The notes: generated by a model from the letters alone, not told the origin. Shown: positions 1 to 10,010, counted from the stretch's first letter. The stretch is 64,000 bases of DNA from Hyphomicrobiales bacterium (GCA_900470155.1 UBZT01000004.1:62001-126000); one strand, 5' to 3'. Program-made: numbers and translations.

Positions 1-1308
1 GACCCAAGGTGGCACATCGCCGGCCACGCGGTTGTTCTCGAACATCTGCTGACGGCCGTGATCAGCGAAAATGCCGGCTCCGGTCTGCTGCCCTCGGGGC
101 GCCGCCGCCAGCGCGAGGTCACTGACCTTGCCGGTGCGCTTGTGCGGCTGGTGATGGTGGATGTCGAAATCGCCGTATCCCTGCGTTTCAACGAGCTGCG
201 CGTCAAGCACCACCGCGACATGGCGGCCCAGCGCGAGCGCGATCGTGCCGAGGTTGAAGCGATTTTTGGTCCCGTCATCGAGGGTCTGGCGGAGCGCGAC
301 CTGACCGTGCGCATCGGTGCGGATGTGCCGGACGCCTATTGCGACCTCGCAAGCCGCATGAACGAGGCCCTGGAACAGCTGCAGACCGCATTCCTGTCAT
401 CCGAGGACAAGCTGATGCAGGCCCGCGGCACGACCGATGCAATGGTCGCTGCCGCACGCGACTGTTCGGCGCGCGCCGATGCCCAGTCCGAGCAGCTGGG
501 CGAGGCGTCCCGTGCGCTGGAAAGCCTGACATCCGATATGCGCGGCAGCGCCGGCAAGACGAAGAAGGCCGAAGCCTCGGTGGCCGCCACGCGTCAGTCG
601 GTCGAGGCCAGCGGTCAGGTGGTCGGCCAGGCGATTTCGGCCATGGCCGATATCGAGGCTTCCGCCGAACAGATCGGCCATATTATCGGCGCGATCGATG
701 AGATTGCCTTCCAGACCAATCTTCTGGCGCTCAACGCCGGCATCGAGGCGGCCCGGGCCGGCGACAGCGGTCGCGGCTTTGCCGTTGTCGCCCAGGAAGT
801 GCGGGCACTCGCCCAGCGCTCGGCCGATGCGGCGCGTGAAATCAAGACCCTGGTCGCGACCACCAAGAACCAAGTTGTCGCCGGCGTCGACATGGTCGCC
901 AGGACGCAAGGAGCCATTGCCGATATCGTCACGCAGGTTGGCGGCATCAGCGGCACGGTTTCAGAGATCGCCAGCGAGACGGACGCCCAGGCGACCGGGC
1001 TCGCCGACCTTTCCGGCATCGTGGCCGCTCTCGGCTCCGATGTTTCCAGCACCGCAGATCTCGCCCGCCGCTCCAGTGACAGTTCGGACGACCTGCAAAA
1101 GGTCATCCTCGAACTCGGCGAGACGATCCGCGAATTCCATATCGAACGTCAGGTCCGCCCGTCAAAGCCGGTCTCGCCGCGTCTTGCCGCTTCGCCGGTG
1201 AGCGCCTCGCTGCTCGGTCCGCGCGCGTCTGACGGAGATAACCTCGACAACGCACCGTTTGATGATGATTTCGGCTTTTCGGTCCAGATCGCTGGGCTGG
1301 GAGGGTGA
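1..1308 (+). CDS. Globin-coupled soluble chemoreceptor, 5' end cut by window
   Basis: The frame is open from base 1, so the N-terminus lies outside the window; the first GTG at 58 is internal. The first ~65 residues (PRWHIAG..VLEHLL, then [17 protein letters not shown]) look like the last helices of a protoglobin sensor domain. They are followed by a short linker and a methyl-accepting signalling domain with the hairpin tip [21 protein letters not shown] (about residues 235-255). No membrane segment is seen, so the receptor is probably cytoplasmic and may sense oxygen or another haem ligand. There is no CheR-docking WxxF tail; it ends in a glycine-rich tail. It is first in the che operon, the place of IcpA of S. 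meliloti. The haem-ligating histidine would lie upstream of base 1. Confidence 0.85.
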   Translation, partial: DPRWHIAGHAVVLEHLLTAVISENAGSGLLPSGRRRQREVTDLAGALVRLVMVDVEIAVSLRFNELRVKHHRDMAAQRERDRAEVEAIFGPVIEGLAERDLTVRIGADVPDAYCDLASRMNEALEQLQTAFLSSEDKLMQARGTTDAMVAAARDCSARADAQSEQLGEASRALESLTSDMRGSAGKTKKAEASVAATRQSVEASGQVVGQAISAMADIEASAEQIGHIIGAIDEIAFQTNLLALNAGIEAARAGDSGRGFAVVAQEVRALAQRSADAAREIKTLVATTKNQVVAGVDMVARTQGAIADIVTQVGGISGTVSEIASETDAQATGLADLSGIVAALGSDVSSTADLARRSSDSSDDLQKVILELGETIREFHIERQVRPSKPVSPRLAASPVSASLLGPRASDGDNLDNAPFDDDFGFSVQIAGLGG

Positions 1309-1441
1309 GGGGATTGTTTACCACCATGCGCTACACAGGAAGCTCAGGCGGCGAATGTCCGAACAAATGGTGGAGTTTCTCAACCGGTTACCGGCTGGAC
1401 CGGCACGATAGCTGCGGCTTCGTGAAACAAGGAAAGAAATG

Positions 1442-1741
1442 ATGGCAGTCAAGAAAGGCCAACAGAAGAGTTTGAAACTCGCGGCAGTGCTGGACCTCAA
1501 CGAGGCGTCCAATCTGAAGGCGAACATCCTCTCCTTGCGCGGTGCCCCGCTCACCATCGACGCCTCCGGCGTCGAGCGCGTCGGCGCACAGTGTGTCCAG
1601 GTCCTCATGGCTGCGGCCAAGGCCTGGGAAGCTGACAAGCACCCCTTCTCTTTCGGGAAGGCCTCGGAGGCCTTTCTCAAGACCCTTCAACTGATTGGCG
1701 TGAACGTCGACCATCTGCTCGCTAAGGAGATCCGGCAATGA
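1442..1741 (+). CDS. cheS: CheS-like small STAS-type protein
   Basis: A protein of about 99 residues with a STAS-like alternating pattern (VLDLNEA, then APLTIDASGVERVGAQCVQVL). In S. meliloti the small gene at this place between the first receptor gene and cheY1 encodes CheS, which binds CheA and speeds drainage of phosphate through CheY1; I transfer that role by position and size. Two ATGs are adjacent (1439 and 1442); the AAGGAAAG at 1429-1436 suits either. The stop overlaps the cheY1 start (ATGA at 1738), so translation is coupled. Confidence 0.8.
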   Translation: MAVKKGQQKSLKLAAVLDLNEASNLKANILSLRGAPLTIDASGVERVGAQCVQVLMAAAKAWEADKHPFSFGKASEAFLKTLQLIGVNVDHLLAKEIRQ

Positions 1742-2103
1742 AGAAAAAAGTGCTTACCGTGGATGACTCCAGAACCATCCGAAACATGCTTCTGGTCACA
1801 CTCAACAATGCCGGCTTTGAAACCATTCAGGCCGAAGACGGCATTGAAGGTCTGGAAGTCCTCGAAGACTGCAATCCGGACGTCATCGTCACCGACATCA
1901 ACATGCCGCGTCTTGATGGTTTCGGCTTTATCGAAGGCGTTCGCAAGAACGAGAAATACCGCGCCATTCCGATCCTGGTCCTGACCACGGAAAGCGACGC
2001 GGAAAAGAAGAACCGCGCGCGCCAGGCTGGTGCAACCGGATGGATCGTCAAGCCGTTCGATCCGACCAAGCTGATCGATGCCATCGAGCGTGTAACCGCC
2101 TAA
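1738..2103 (+). CDS. cheY1: Chemotaxis response regulator CheY1
   Basis: A single receiver domain of 121 residues with the full active site: acidic pair D9/D10, phosphoacceptor D53 in VTDINMP, T83 and K105. It has no output domain. In rhizobia with two CheY proteins, this first copy acts as a phosphate sink that is re-phosphorylated by CheA to end the signal, while CheY2 acts on the motor; this is family knowledge from S. meliloti. It lies between cheS and cheA with a 4-base overlap to cheS. Confidence 0.95.
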   Translation: MKKKVLTVDDSRTIRNMLLVTLNNAGFETIQAEDGIEGLEVLEDCNPDVIVTDINMPRLDGFGFIEGVRKNEKYRAIPILVLTTESDAEKKNRARQAGATGWIVKPFDPTKLIDAIERVTA

Positions 2104-2119
2104 GCCGGGATTTTCTCCT

Positions 2120-4348
2120 ATGGATATGAACGAAATCAAAGAGATCTTCTTCCAGGAATGCGAGGAGCAGCTTGCAGAACTGGAATCCGGTCTTCTGAAA
2201 ATGAATGACGGGGATCGTGACCCGGAGACGGTGAATGCCGTGTTCCGCGCGGTTCACTCGATCAAGGGCGGTGCAGGTGCTTTCGGTCTCGACGACCTGG
2301 TAGCCTTTGCGCATGTCTTTGAAACGACACTTGATTGCGTTCGTTCCAACAAGCTCGAACCCGGCCCGGAAGTGATGAAGGTCATGCTCAAGTCAGCCGA
2401 CGTGCTGGCGGACCTGACCAATGCTGCCCGCGATGGCGGCAGCGTCGAGGCATCCCGGTCGAGCGGCCTGGTCAAGGAACTGGAGGCGCTGGCGCATGGC
2501 GAACTGCCGGCAGCGTCTTCGGCTCCGGCCCCTGCAGCCCCGGTTGCCAAGGCACCGGCTGCATCCGACGATGGCTTCCAGCCTGTTCCCTTCTCCTTCG
2601 ATGGTTTCGGAGAAGAAGAGGAAGCGGCCGCTCCGTCGACCTTTGAGGTCAGCTTCAAGCCGCGTCGCGACCTGTATTCCAAGGGCAACGAAGCCGCTCT
2701 CCTGCTGCGCGATCTCTCGCGCGTCGGCGAGATGAGCATCAATTGCATCATGGACGGCCTGCCGTCGCTCGATGATATGGACCCCGAGGAAGCCTATTTC
2801 GCCTGGAAAATCCAGATCAAGCCGGAAAAGGGCGAAGAAGCCATTCGGACCGTGTTCGAATTCGCCGAATGGGACTGTGACCTTGAGATCAAGATGATCG
2901 AGGCGGAGGCCAAGCCAGCCGGCGAAGAGCTTCCGATGATCCCCGTACCCTTCGATCTGTCGGCTCTCGACGACGGCCCGGAAATGGTCGCTGCCGAAAC
3001 GGTCAACGCCGCTGTCGAGGCTGCCGAAACCGCCACCCGGGTCAGCAAGCTTGCCGCCGCCAAGGCGGAAAAGAAGGAATCGCCAGCCGCTGCGGCCGCA
3101 GCCGCTGCCGCTGCTGCTGCCGCCCAGGCCAACAACGCCGCCGGCCAGACCATCCGCGTCGATCTCGACCGCGTCGACCGCCTGATCAACCTGGTCGGCG
3201 AGCTCGTCATCAACCAGGCGATGCTGTCGCAGAGCGTCATTGAAAACGATGCGACCGGCACGTCCGCAGTCAACATGGGCCTCGAAGAGCTGCAGCAGCT
3301 CACCCGCGAGATCCAGGATTCGGTCATGGCGATCCGCGCGCAGCCGGTGAAGCCGGTCTTCCAGCGCATGTCGCGTATCGTCCGCGAAGTTGCCGACATG
3401 GTCGGAAAGTCGATCCGCCTCGTCACCGAAGGTGAAAACACCGAAGTCGACAAGACGGTTATCGACAAGCTCGCCGAGCCTTTGACCCACATGATCCGAA
3501 ATGCCGTCGACCACGGCATCGAGAGCCCCGAAAAGCGTGCGGCCGCCGGCAAGGAGCCGGAGGGCACGATCAAGCTGACGGCGAAGCATCGCTCCGGCCG
3601 TATCGTCATCGAACTGGTCGACGACGGCGCCGGTATCAACCGCGAGCGTGTCCGCCAGAAGGCGATCGACAACGAACTGATCGCGGCCGATGCCAACCTG
3701 ACGGACGAAGAGATCGACAACCTGATCTTCGCGCCCGGCTTCTCGACCGCCGACAAGATCTCCGACATTTCCGGCCGCGGCGTCGGCATGGACGTGGTCA
3801 AGCGCTCGATCCAGGCACTGGGTGGCCGTATCTCGATCACCTCGCGTCCGGGCCTTGGCTCGACCTTCACCATGAGCCTTCCGCTGACGCTCGCCGTTCT
3901 CGACGGTATGGTTGTCACGGTTGCCGGCCAGACCCTCGTCGTCCCGCTGACGGCGATCGTCGAAACCTTGCAGCCGGAAGCGCAGAACATCCACTCCTTC
4001 GGTGCCAACCAGCGCCTGATCTCGATCCGCAACTCCTTCTGCCCGCTGGTGGATGTCGGCCGGATCCTGAACTTCCGCGGAACCCAGGCCAATCCTGTCG
4101 AAGGCGTGGCACTGCTGGTCGAATCGGAAGGCGGCGGACAGCGCGCTCTGATGGTCGATGCCATCCAGGGTCAGCGCCAGGTCGTCATCAAGTCTCTCGA
4201 AGCCAACTACACCCATGTTCCGGGCATTGCCGCAGCAACCATCCTTGGTGATGGACGTGTGGCGCTGATCCTCGACGTGGATGCCGTCGTCGCCGCCTCG
4301 CGCGGCCAGTCACTCAAGCAGGAAATGTCACTAGCAGTCGCAGGATAG
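2120..4348 (+). CDS. cheA: Chemotaxis histidine kinase CheA
   Basis: A 742-residue kinase with domains in order: HPt (about 1-105) with phospho-site H46 in AVHSIKGGAGAFG; a response-regulator binding P2 region (about 170-270); a low-complexity linker with a run of about 14 alanines near 325-340; dimerisation helices; an ATPase with N box LTHMIRNAVDHG, G1 DDGAGI and G2 GRGVGMDVV; and a C-terminal CheW-like domain. It autophosphorylates and passes phosphate to CheY1, CheY2 and CheB. The start at ATG 2120 was chosen because the HPt domain begins directly after it; no strong ribosome-binding site is seen. Confidence 0.96.
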   Translation: MDMNEIKEIFFQECEEQLAELESGLLKMNDGDRDPETVNAVFRAVHSIKGGAGAFGLDDLVAFAHVFETTLDCVRSNKLEPGPEVMKVMLKSADVLADLTNAARDGGSVEASRSSGLVKELEALAHGELPAASSAPAPAAPVAKAPAASDDGFQPVPFSFDGFGEEEEAAAPSTFEVSFKPRRDLYSKGNEAALLLRDLSRVGEMSINCIMDGLPSLDDMDPEEAYFAWKIQIKPEKGEEAIRTVFEFAEWDCDLEIKMIEAEAKPAGEELPMIPVPFDLSALDDGPEMVAAETVNAAVEAAETATRVSKLAAAKAEKKESPAAAAAAAAAAAAAQANNAAGQTIRVDLDRVDRLINLVGELVINQAMLSQSVIENDATGTSAVNMGLEELQQLTREIQDSVMAIRAQPVKPVFQRMSRIVREVADMVGKSIRLVTEGENTEVDKTVIDKLAEPLTHMIRNAVDHGIESPEKRAAAGKEPEGTIKLTAKHRSGRIVIELVDDGAGINRERVRQKAIDNELIAADANLTDEEIDNLIFAPGFSTADKISDISGRGVGMDVVKRSIQALGGRISITSRPGLGSTFTMSLPLTLAVLDGMVVTVAGQTLVVPLTAIVETLQPEAQNIHSFGANQRLISIRNSFCPLVDVGRILNFRGTQANPVEGVALLVESEGGGQRALMVDAIQGQRQVVIKSLEANYTHVPGIAAATILGDGRVALILDVDAVVAASRGQSLKQEMSLAVAG

Positions 4349-4352
4349 TCTC

Positions 4353-4820
4353 ATGTCGTATGCGGTCAGAAGCCTTGCAGAAGGAAATCGTGAACTCATC
4401 GCCTTTCGGATCGGCGAGCAGGAGTTTTGCGTGAACATCATGTCGGTGCGCGAGATTCGCGGGTGGACCCCCGCGACTCCGCTGCCACATTCGCCCAGCC
4501 ATGTCCTGGGGGTGATCAATCTGCGCGGCGCCGTACTGCCGATCATGGACCTGTCCCGACGCCTCGGCATGAAGCCGGTCGAACCCAGTACGCGCCATGT
4601 GATCATCGTGGTGCAGGTTCGCTCGAAAGTGATCGGCCTGCTGGTTGAGGCAGTTTCCGACACTCTGACCGTGACTGAGGACAACATACAACCGACGCCG
4701 GAGATCTCCTCCGACCTCGAACGCCAATATGCCCGCGGCATTCTCGCGATCGACAAGCGGATGATCTGCTTGATCGAGCTTGGTGCTCTCTTTACCGACG
4801 CCGAAAGCGAGGCTGCATGA
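4353..4820 (+). CDS. cheW: Chemotaxis coupling protein CheW
   Basis: A 155-residue protein made of one CheW domain, with the typical ELIAFRIGEQEFCVNI strand and the conserved VLGVINLRGAVLPIMDL segment. It couples receptors to CheA at the cytoplasmic signalling array. It starts 4 bases after cheA, and its stop overlaps the cheR start by 4 bases. Confidence 0.95.
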   Translation: MSYAVRSLAEGNRELIAFRIGEQEFCVNIMSVREIRGWTPATPLPHSPSHVLGVINLRGAVLPIMDLSRRLGMKPVEPSTRHVIIVVQVRSKVIGLLVEAVSDTLTVTEDNIQPTPEISSDLERQYARGILAIDKRMICLIELGALFTDAESEAA

Positions 4821-5719
4821 CATTTGCAATGAGTTCATCAAGGCAATCGGACGACGAGGTCCTGGCCAGCGGCGAATACCCGCTGACCCGTCGCGATCTG
4901 AACGAGATCGCGGCGATGATCTATTCGGATGCCGGTATTGCCCTGAATGATTCCAAGGCATCTCTGGTCTATTCGCGATTGTCCAAGCATATCCGCAATC
5001 TCGGCCTGTCGGGGTTCCGTGCCTATTGCCAGCTTGTCGCCTCGCAAGAGGGTGCTGGCGAACGCCGCGAAATGCTCTCGCATCTGACGACGAACTTCAC
5101 CCGCTTCTTCCGCGAGAACCACCACTTCGAGCATCTGCGCGACGAGGTCCTTCCCGGACTGATCGCCCGGGCCAAGGCCGGTGGCCGCGTGCGCATCTGG
5201 TCCGCGGCCAGTTCGGACGGTCAGGAACCGTATTCGATCGCGCTGACGGTGCTTCAGGCATTTCCCAATGCCGCCGACTATGACTTCAAGATCCTGGCGA
5301 GCGACATCGATCCCAAGATCCTCGCCATTGCCCGTCAGGGTGCCTATGACGAGCAGGCGCTGGAAACCGTTTCTCCCGCCATGCGCAAGCAGTGGTTCAA
5401 GGAGACCGAAATCAACGGCCGCCGCAAGTTCCAGGTCGATGACCGCCTGAAGCGTGTCATCACCTTCAACGAGCTGAACCTGATGTCGCAGTGGCCGTTC
5501 AAGGGCAATTTCGACGTCATCTTCTGCCGCAACGTCGTGATCTATTTCGACGAGCCGACCCAGGTTAAGATCTGGGGTCGTTTCGCTGGGCTGCTGCCGG
5601 TCGGTGGTCACCTCTATATCGGCCATTCGGAGCGTGTCTCCGGCGATCCGAAGAACGATTTCGACAATATCGGCATCACCACCTATCGCTATCTCGGCAA
5701 GCAGGGAGGCCGCAAATAA
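4817..5719 (+). CDS. cheR: Chemoreceptor methyltransferase CheR
   Basis: A 300-residue protein: an N-terminal helical CheR domain (about 20-75), then a SAM-dependent methyltransferase fold with the SAM-binding region [18 protein letters not shown] and [14 protein letters not shown]. It adds methyl groups to receptor glutamates for adaptation. It overlaps cheW upstream and ends one base into the cheB start, so the operon is tightly coupled. Confidence 0.96.
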   Translation: MTFAMSSSRQSDDEVLASGEYPLTRRDLNEIAAMIYSDAGIALNDSKASLVYSRLSKHIRNLGLSGFRAYCQLVASQEGAGERREMLSHLTTNFTRFFRENHHFEHLRDEVLPGLIARAKAGGRVRIWSAASSDGQEPYSIALTVLQAFPNAADYDFKILASDIDPKILAIARQGAYDEQALETVSPAMRKQWFKETEINGRRKFQVDDRLKRVITFNELNLMSQWPFKGNFDVIFCRNVVIYFDEPTQVKIWGRFAGLLPVGGHLYIGHSERVSGDPKNDFDNIGITTYRYLGKQGGRK

Positions 5720-6765
5720 TGGGCAATCCCGCACGCGTTCTTGTTGTCGATGACAGCCCGACCATGCGCGGCCTGATCACGGCTGTGCTGAGCCAGGATC
5801 CGGATGTCAGCGTTGTCGGTCAGGCCGGCGACGCCATGGAGGCCCGCGCGGCCATCAAGCAGTTGAACCCCGATGTCGTGACGCTCGACATCGAGATGCC
5901 GAACATGAACGGCCTCGAATTCCTCGAGAAAATCATGAAACTGCGTCCGATGCCGGTCATCATGGTCTCGACCATGACCCATCGCGGTGCGGAAGCGACG
6001 CTGGCGGCGCTTGAGATCGGCGCCTTCGATTGCGTCGCAAAGCCCGTGCCGGGTGACGCCCGTCCGTTCGGGGAACTGGCGGAAAAGGTCAAGGCCGCGG
6101 CCCGATCGCAGCACCGTCATGCGCCGGCTCCACAGCTGCAGCCGCTGGCGGCTGCCCCTGTCGCCGATTTCCGCGTTGGTCGCAAGATCGTCGCCATCGG
6201 CTCTTCGACCGGTGGTGTCGAGGCACTGATCGCGGTTCTGCAGAAGTTTCCGCGCAATTGCCCGCCGACGGTCATCACGCAGCACATGCCGCCGACCTTC
6301 ACCAAGAGTTTTGCCGAACGCCTGAACAGGCTTTGTGCCCCGGTCGTGGAGGAGGCAACCGACGGTGCAAGGCTCGAAATCGGCAAGATTTATCTTGCCC
6401 CGGGCGGCGATCGTCATCTGCAGGTGTCGAACGCTTCGGCACCGTGCTGCCGCCTCGTCGAACGTGCGCCGGTCAATGGCCACCGCCCATCCGTCGATGT
6501 GCTGTTTGATTCGGTGGCCGAACTCGCGGGACGCAGTGCCGTTGGCGTGATCCTGACGGGCATGGGGCGCGATGGCGCCTCCGGCCTGTTGAAGATGCGC
6601 CACGCCGGTGCCCGCACCATCGGTCAAAACGAAAAGACCTGCGTGGTCTATGGCATGCCCCGCGTCGCCCACGAACTGGGCGCCGTCGAACATCAGCTGC
6701 CGCTTGGTTCCATTGGGGAGGAGATCCTCAAACTCACTGCCGCCCGAAAAGAAGGTATCGAATAA
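5719..6765 (+). CDS. cheB: Chemoreceptor methylesterase/deamidase CheB
   Basis: A 348-residue protein with an N-terminal receiver (phosphoacceptor D57 in [12 protein letters not shown]) joined by a linker (about 115-150) to an esterase domain. The catalytic triad is visible as S163 in GSSTGG, H189 in QHMPP and D285 in GMGRDGA. It removes methyl groups from receptors after phosphorylation by CheA and balances CheR. Start and stop abut cheR and cheY2. Confidence 0.96.
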   Translation: MGNPARVLVVDDSPTMRGLITAVLSQDPDVSVVGQAGDAMEARAAIKQLNPDVVTLDIEMPNMNGLEFLEKIMKLRPMPVIMVSTMTHRGAEATLAALEIGAFDCVAKPVPGDARPFGELAEKVKAAARSQHRHAPAPQLQPLAAAPVADFRVGRKIVAIGSSTGGVEALIAVLQKFPRNCPPTVITQHMPPTFTKSFAERLNRLCAPVVEEATDGARLEIGKIYLAPGGDRHLQVSNASAPCCRLVERAPVNGHRPSVDVLFDSVAELAGRSAVGVILTGMGRDGASGLLKMRHAGARTIGQNEKTCVVYGMPRVAHELGAVEHQLPLGSIGEEILKLTAARKEGIE

Positions 6766-7154
6766 TGTCCATAGCCGAAAAAATCAAAGTTCTGATCGTC
6801 GACGATCAGGTCACCAGCCGCCTCCTCCTGTCGGATGCCCTGACCCAGCTTGGCTTCAAGCAGATCACGGCCGCCGGCGACGGTGTACAGGGAATGAAGG
6901 TCATGGAGCAGCAGCCCCATCATCTGGTCATCTCCGACTTCAACATGCCGAACATGGATGGCCTTGGCCTTCTCCAGGCTGTTCGTACCAATCCGAACAC
7001 CAAGAAGGCAGCCTTCATCATCCTGACCGCTCAGGGCGACCGTGCGCTGGTGCAGAAGGCCGCTCAGTTGGGTGCCAACAACGTTCTCGCCAAGCCTTTC
7101 ACCATCGAAAAGATGAAGGCAGCGATCGAAGCCGTATTCGGAGCATTGAAATAA
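6765..7154 (+). CDS. cheY2: Chemotaxis response regulator CheY2
   Basis: A 129-residue receiver with D13/D14, phosphoacceptor D58 ([11 protein letters not shown]), T88 and K110. In S. meliloti this copy is the motor-acting CheY, slowing flagellar rotation; I assign by order in the operon (after cheB). It abuts cheB and is followed 2 bases later by cheD. Confidence 0.94.
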   Translation: MSIAEKIKVLIVDDQVTSRLLLSDALTQLGFKQITAAGDGVQGMKVMEQQPHHLVISDFNMPNMDGLGLLQAVRTNPNTKKAAFIILTAQGDRALVQKAAQLGANNVLAKPFTIEKMKAAIEAVFGALK

Positions 7155-7155
7155 A

Positions 7156-7710
7156 ATGGTCGAGGACAGTGCAGCTAAACGCGTCCATATCATTCAGGGC
7201 GAGTGGAAGGTAAGCGACGACCCGAATGTGGTCTTGTCGACGATCCTCGGCTCGTGCGTGGCTGCCTGTATTCGGGATCCGAATGCCGGAGTTGGAGGTA
7301 TGAACCACTTCCTCCTTCCAGGTTCTGCTGTCCCCGGTGCTGGCGGTGGTGACGCCACGCGCTACGGGGTCCATTTGATGGAGCTTCTGATCAACGGCCT
7401 CCTGAAGAAGGGGGCCCGCAGGGACCGGTTGGAAGCCAAGATCTTCGGCGGCGCAAAGACCATTGCGACGTTCTCCAATGTCGGCGAGCAGAATGCAGCC
7501 TTTGCGACCCAGTTCCTGCGCGATGAAGGGATCAGGGTTGTCGGTTCCTCCACGGGGGGCGATCACGGCCGCAAGCTGGAATTCTGGCCGATCAGCGGCC
7601 GCGCGAGACAGTATCCGCTCACAGGCGCGGAAACACAAAAGACGGTTGCGCTGGAAAGGCGCCCGGCTCCTGTGTCGAAGCCGGTGGAAAGTTCAATCGA
7701 GTTTTTCTAG
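7156..7710 (+). CDS. cheD: Chemoreceptor glutamine deamidase CheD
   Basis: A 184-residue CheD domain protein. The catalytic cysteine C34 ([11 protein letters not shown]) and histidine H51 ([10 protein letters not shown]) are present; the usual threonine position is occupied by S28/T29. The [10 protein letters not shown] motif follows. It deamidates receptor glutamines. The tail beyond ~160 ([18 protein letters not shown]) looks disordered. It starts 2 bases after cheY2. Confidence 0.93.
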   Translation: MVEDSAAKRVHIIQGEWKVSDDPNVVLSTILGSCVAACIRDPNAGVGGMNHFLLPGSAVPGAGGGDATRYGVHLMELLINGLLKKGARRDRLEAKIFGGAKTIATFSNVGEQNAAFATQFLRDEGIRVVGSSTGGDHGRKLEFWPISGRARQYPLTGAETQKTVALERRPAPVSKPVESSIEFF

Positions 7711-7723
7711 TACTGGAAATCGG

Positions 7724-8113
7724 ATGCAAAACGAAAACAAAGCCGACGTTGCGGGCCTCGAGGAAGCGTTGCCGGAAATCCTCATGCGCATCGTCAGCGA
7801 GTTGCATGACGTTGCCTATCTGATCGAGCGTGTCGAGCCACAACTTTTGGAACTGGGCGGTTCGAAAGTGCTGGAATCCTCTGACAGCATCAAGGTGCTG
7901 CAGGGCATCGACCTCGCCGTTCAGAAGACGCGTGGACTGGCAGAATTCATCGATACGATCACCGGTTCGATTCCCTCGGCCTGGATGATCGACATGACGA
8001 CGGCCCTCAGCCTCGTCAAGCTTGCCGAAATGCAGAAGACGCTGGGTGCCGGTTTGCGCCATGGCCATTCCCAACCCCTGAGCAAGGCGGCTGGCGACTT
8101 CGACTTCTTCTAG
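7724..8113 (+). CDS. cheT: CheT, CheZ-like phosphatase candidate
   Basis: A 129-residue, mostly helical protein ending in FDFF. The start is ATG 7724; upstream in-frame ATGs lie inside cheD. It carries a D63-L-A-V-Q67 signature in a predicted helix, the DxxxQ arrangement used by CheZ to dephosphorylate CheY (E. coli D-L-T-G-Q). In S. meliloti the last gene of the che operon is CheT, for which a role in CheY dephosphorylation and CheR interaction has been described, as I recall it. It is last in the operon, 13 bases after cheD. Confidence 0.82.
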   Translation: MQNENKADVAGLEEALPEILMRIVSELHDVAYLIERVEPQLLELGGSKVLESSDSIKVLQGIDLAVQKTRGLAEFIDTITGSIPSAWMIDMTTALSLVKLAEMQKTLGAGLRHGHSQPLSKAAGDFDFF

Positions 8114-8190
8114 CGTGCCGCCTGTTTTGTCAGGCATCCTTCTTTCCTGGCTAAGCCGAAATGAATTCGGCATTTCAGCCTCGCGAAACT

Positions 8191-8215
8191 CTCGCACAAG
8201 TTTCGCTTTCTATGG
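8191..8215 (+). promoter_or_regulatory. Candidate class II flagellar promoter of fliF
   Basis: CTCGCACAAG (8191-8200), 9 bases, then CTATGG (8210-8215), 54 bases before the fliF start. It closely matches the element upstream of flhA at 43214-43239 and shares its core and 9-base spacing with elements before flgB, flgE and the motB block. No experimental start site is known to me here. Confidence 0.55.
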
Positions 8216-8268
8216 TCTCGCCAAGGGCAAAAGCCCTCAAACCTTTCTTTATGATGGTGCGAGACAGA

Positions 8269-9960
8269 ATGAATCTGTTAAATCAATTACTTCAGGTGCT
8301 AAAAAACTTCGGGTCGTTAGGCCAGACGAAGCTTTTGGCCATGGGCGGTGTAGCCCTTGTTTCATTCGCAATCATCATTGCTGGTGCTCTTTACGTCAAC
8401 AAACCGGCCTTCGAGACGCTTTATGTGGGCCTGGAACCGGTCGATCTGAACCAGGTCAGCATTGCGCTCGCCGAATCAGGGTTGAACTTTGAAGTCGGGA
8501 CCGATGGTGCGAGCATTCGTGTTCCCGTCGGCATGACCAGCAAGGCCCGTCTCCTGCTCGCCGAGCGCGGTCTGCCCAACAGCGCCAATGCCGGCTATGA
8601 GCTTTTCGACAATGTCGGCTCGCTGGGCCTGACCTCCTTCATGCAGGAAGTGACGCGTGTCCGTGCTCTGGAGGGTGAAGTCGCACGCACCATCCAGCAG
8701 ATCAGCGGCATCGCGGCTGCCCGCGTGCATATCGTCATGCCGGATGTCGGCAATTTCCGTCGTGGCGAGCAGAAGCCGACAGCATCCGTCATGATTCGAG
8801 CGGCCTCCGATGCGGGCCGCAAATCCGCCGCCTCCATCCGCCATCTTGTTGCATCCTCGGTTCCGGGTCTGGACGTCGAGGATGTCACGATTCTGGATTC
8901 CACCGGCCAGCTTCTGGCATCCGGCGACGAAACAGGCGGCGCCGCAACGCGCTCGCTCGGCGTCGTGCAGTCGGTTCAGCAGGAAATTGAATCGAACATC
9001 GACAAGGCGCTCGCGCCGTTCCTCGGCATGGACAATTTCCGTTCGAGCGTCACGGCCCAGCTGAACACCGACAGCCAGCAGATCCAGGAAACGATCTACG
9101 ATCCGGAATCGCGCGTCGAACGTTCGGTGCGCGTCACCAAGGAAGCGCAGAAATCCCTGCAGCGCCAGTCGGATACGGCCGCGACCGTCGAGCAGAACAT
9201 TCCCCAGGCAGCCCCCGAAAGTGGCGGCGCCGGTCCTGAATCCTCTGACGAGCAGGACAAGAAGGAAGAGCAGACCAATTACGAAATCAACAGCAAGACC
9301 GTTGCCACCGTCCGCAACAGCTACACGCTCGAGAAGATCTCGGTGGCCGTCGTGGTCAACAAGGGTCGCATTGCCAAGATGGTCGGCGAACCGGTCGACC
9401 AGGCCAAGATCGATGCCTATCTCGCCGAGATGCAGAAGATCGTGTCTTCGGCCTCCGGCCTTGATGCTGCCCGCGGCGACGTCGTCACGCTGACCGCCAT
9501 GGACTTCCTCGAAAACCAGCTGCTCGAGGAATCGGCCAGCGGACCGGGCATCATGGAAATCCTCAGCCGCAACGTCGGCGGGATCATCAATTCGCTCGCG
9601 TTCGTCGCCGTCGCCTTCCTGATTGTCTGGATGGGCATCCGTCCGATGGTGCGTAGCGCCGGTGGTGGTGGTGCGGCGGCCTTGACCGGCGATCTCGGCG
9701 AGCAGGCGGCAGGTCTCGAACTGCCCGACTTCTCGCCCGCCCTCGGCGGGGGTGCCGGAAGCTCGCTCATGGACGGCTTCGGTTCCGACTTCGGCTTCGA
9801 CAGCACCGACGATCTGCTCACCCTCGACGACGACCCGAATGGCGGCTTCAACCGTCGGGTCAAGGAAGGCCCCGAGCGGCGTCTCTCCCGCATGGTGGAG
9901 CTCTCCGAGGAGCGCGCTGCCAAGATCCTCCGCAAATGGGCTGTGGACAACGCAGCTTGA
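8269..9960 (+). CDS. fliF: Flagellar MS-ring protein FliF
   Basis: 563 residues from ATG 8269. The open frame begins at 8161, but homologues start at MNLLNQLLQVLKNF and the promoter element lies at 8191-8215, so the later start is chosen. Transmembrane segments are seen at about 24-45 and 440-458, enclosing the periplasmic ring-building domains. The cytoplasmic tail ends in the FliG-binding segment LSRMVELSEERAAKIL. It builds the MS ring, the base of the motor. It is the only gene between its own promoter and a strong terminator, apart from the rest of the flagellar operons. Confidence 0.95.
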   Translation: MNLLNQLLQVLKNFGSLGQTKLLAMGGVALVSFAIIIAGALYVNKPAFETLYVGLEPVDLNQVSIALAESGLNFEVGTDGASIRVPVGMTSKARLLLAERGLPNSANAGYELFDNVGSLGLTSFMQEVTRVRALEGEVARTIQQISGIAAARVHIVMPDVGNFRRGEQKPTASVMIRAASDAGRKSAASIRHLVASSVPGLDVEDVTILDSTGQLLASGDETGGAATRSLGVVQSVQQEIESNIDKALAPFLGMDNFRSSVTAQLNTDSQQIQETIYDPESRVERSVRVTKEAQKSLQRQSDTAATVEQNIPQAAPESGGAGPESSDEQDKKEEQTNYEINSKTVATVRNSYTLEKISVAVVVNKGRIAKMVGEPVDQAKIDAYLAEMQKIVSSASGLDAARGDVVTLTAMDFLENQLLEESASGPGIMEILSRNVGGIINSLAFVAVAFLIVWMGIRPMVRSAGGGGAAALTGDLGEQAAGLELPDFSPALGGGAGSSLMDGFGSDFGFDSTDDLLTLDDDPNGGFNRRVKEGPERRLSRMVELSEERAAKILRKWAVDNAA

Positions 9961-9980
9961 GGAAAAATGGCTCACAAACG

Positions 9981-10010
9981 CAAACCGCGCCCACAGGCGC
10001 GGTTTTTTGC
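9981..10010 (+). terminator. Rho-independent terminator after fliF
   Basis: AACCGCGCC (9983-9991), loop CACA, GGCGCGGTT (9996-10004), running into six T. The flanking GCAA/TTGC bases extend the stem. It begins about 20 bases after the fliF stop. Confidence 0.9.

Noticed and set aside
3085-3130. Alanine-codon run in cheA as a possible repeat element
   Set aside because: It is an in-frame polyalanine linker between the P2 and dimerisation domains, with mixed GCN codons.
2393-4216. 607-residue minus-strand frame opposite cheA
   Set aside because: Composition (His/Asp/Arg-rich) is the typical antisense shadow of a GC-rich gene; cheA on + is unmistakable.
8161-8268. N-terminal extension of FliF from ATG 8161
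   Set aside because: The added 36 residues are not FliF-like and the promoter element at 8191-8215 lies inside; start 8269 is preferred.
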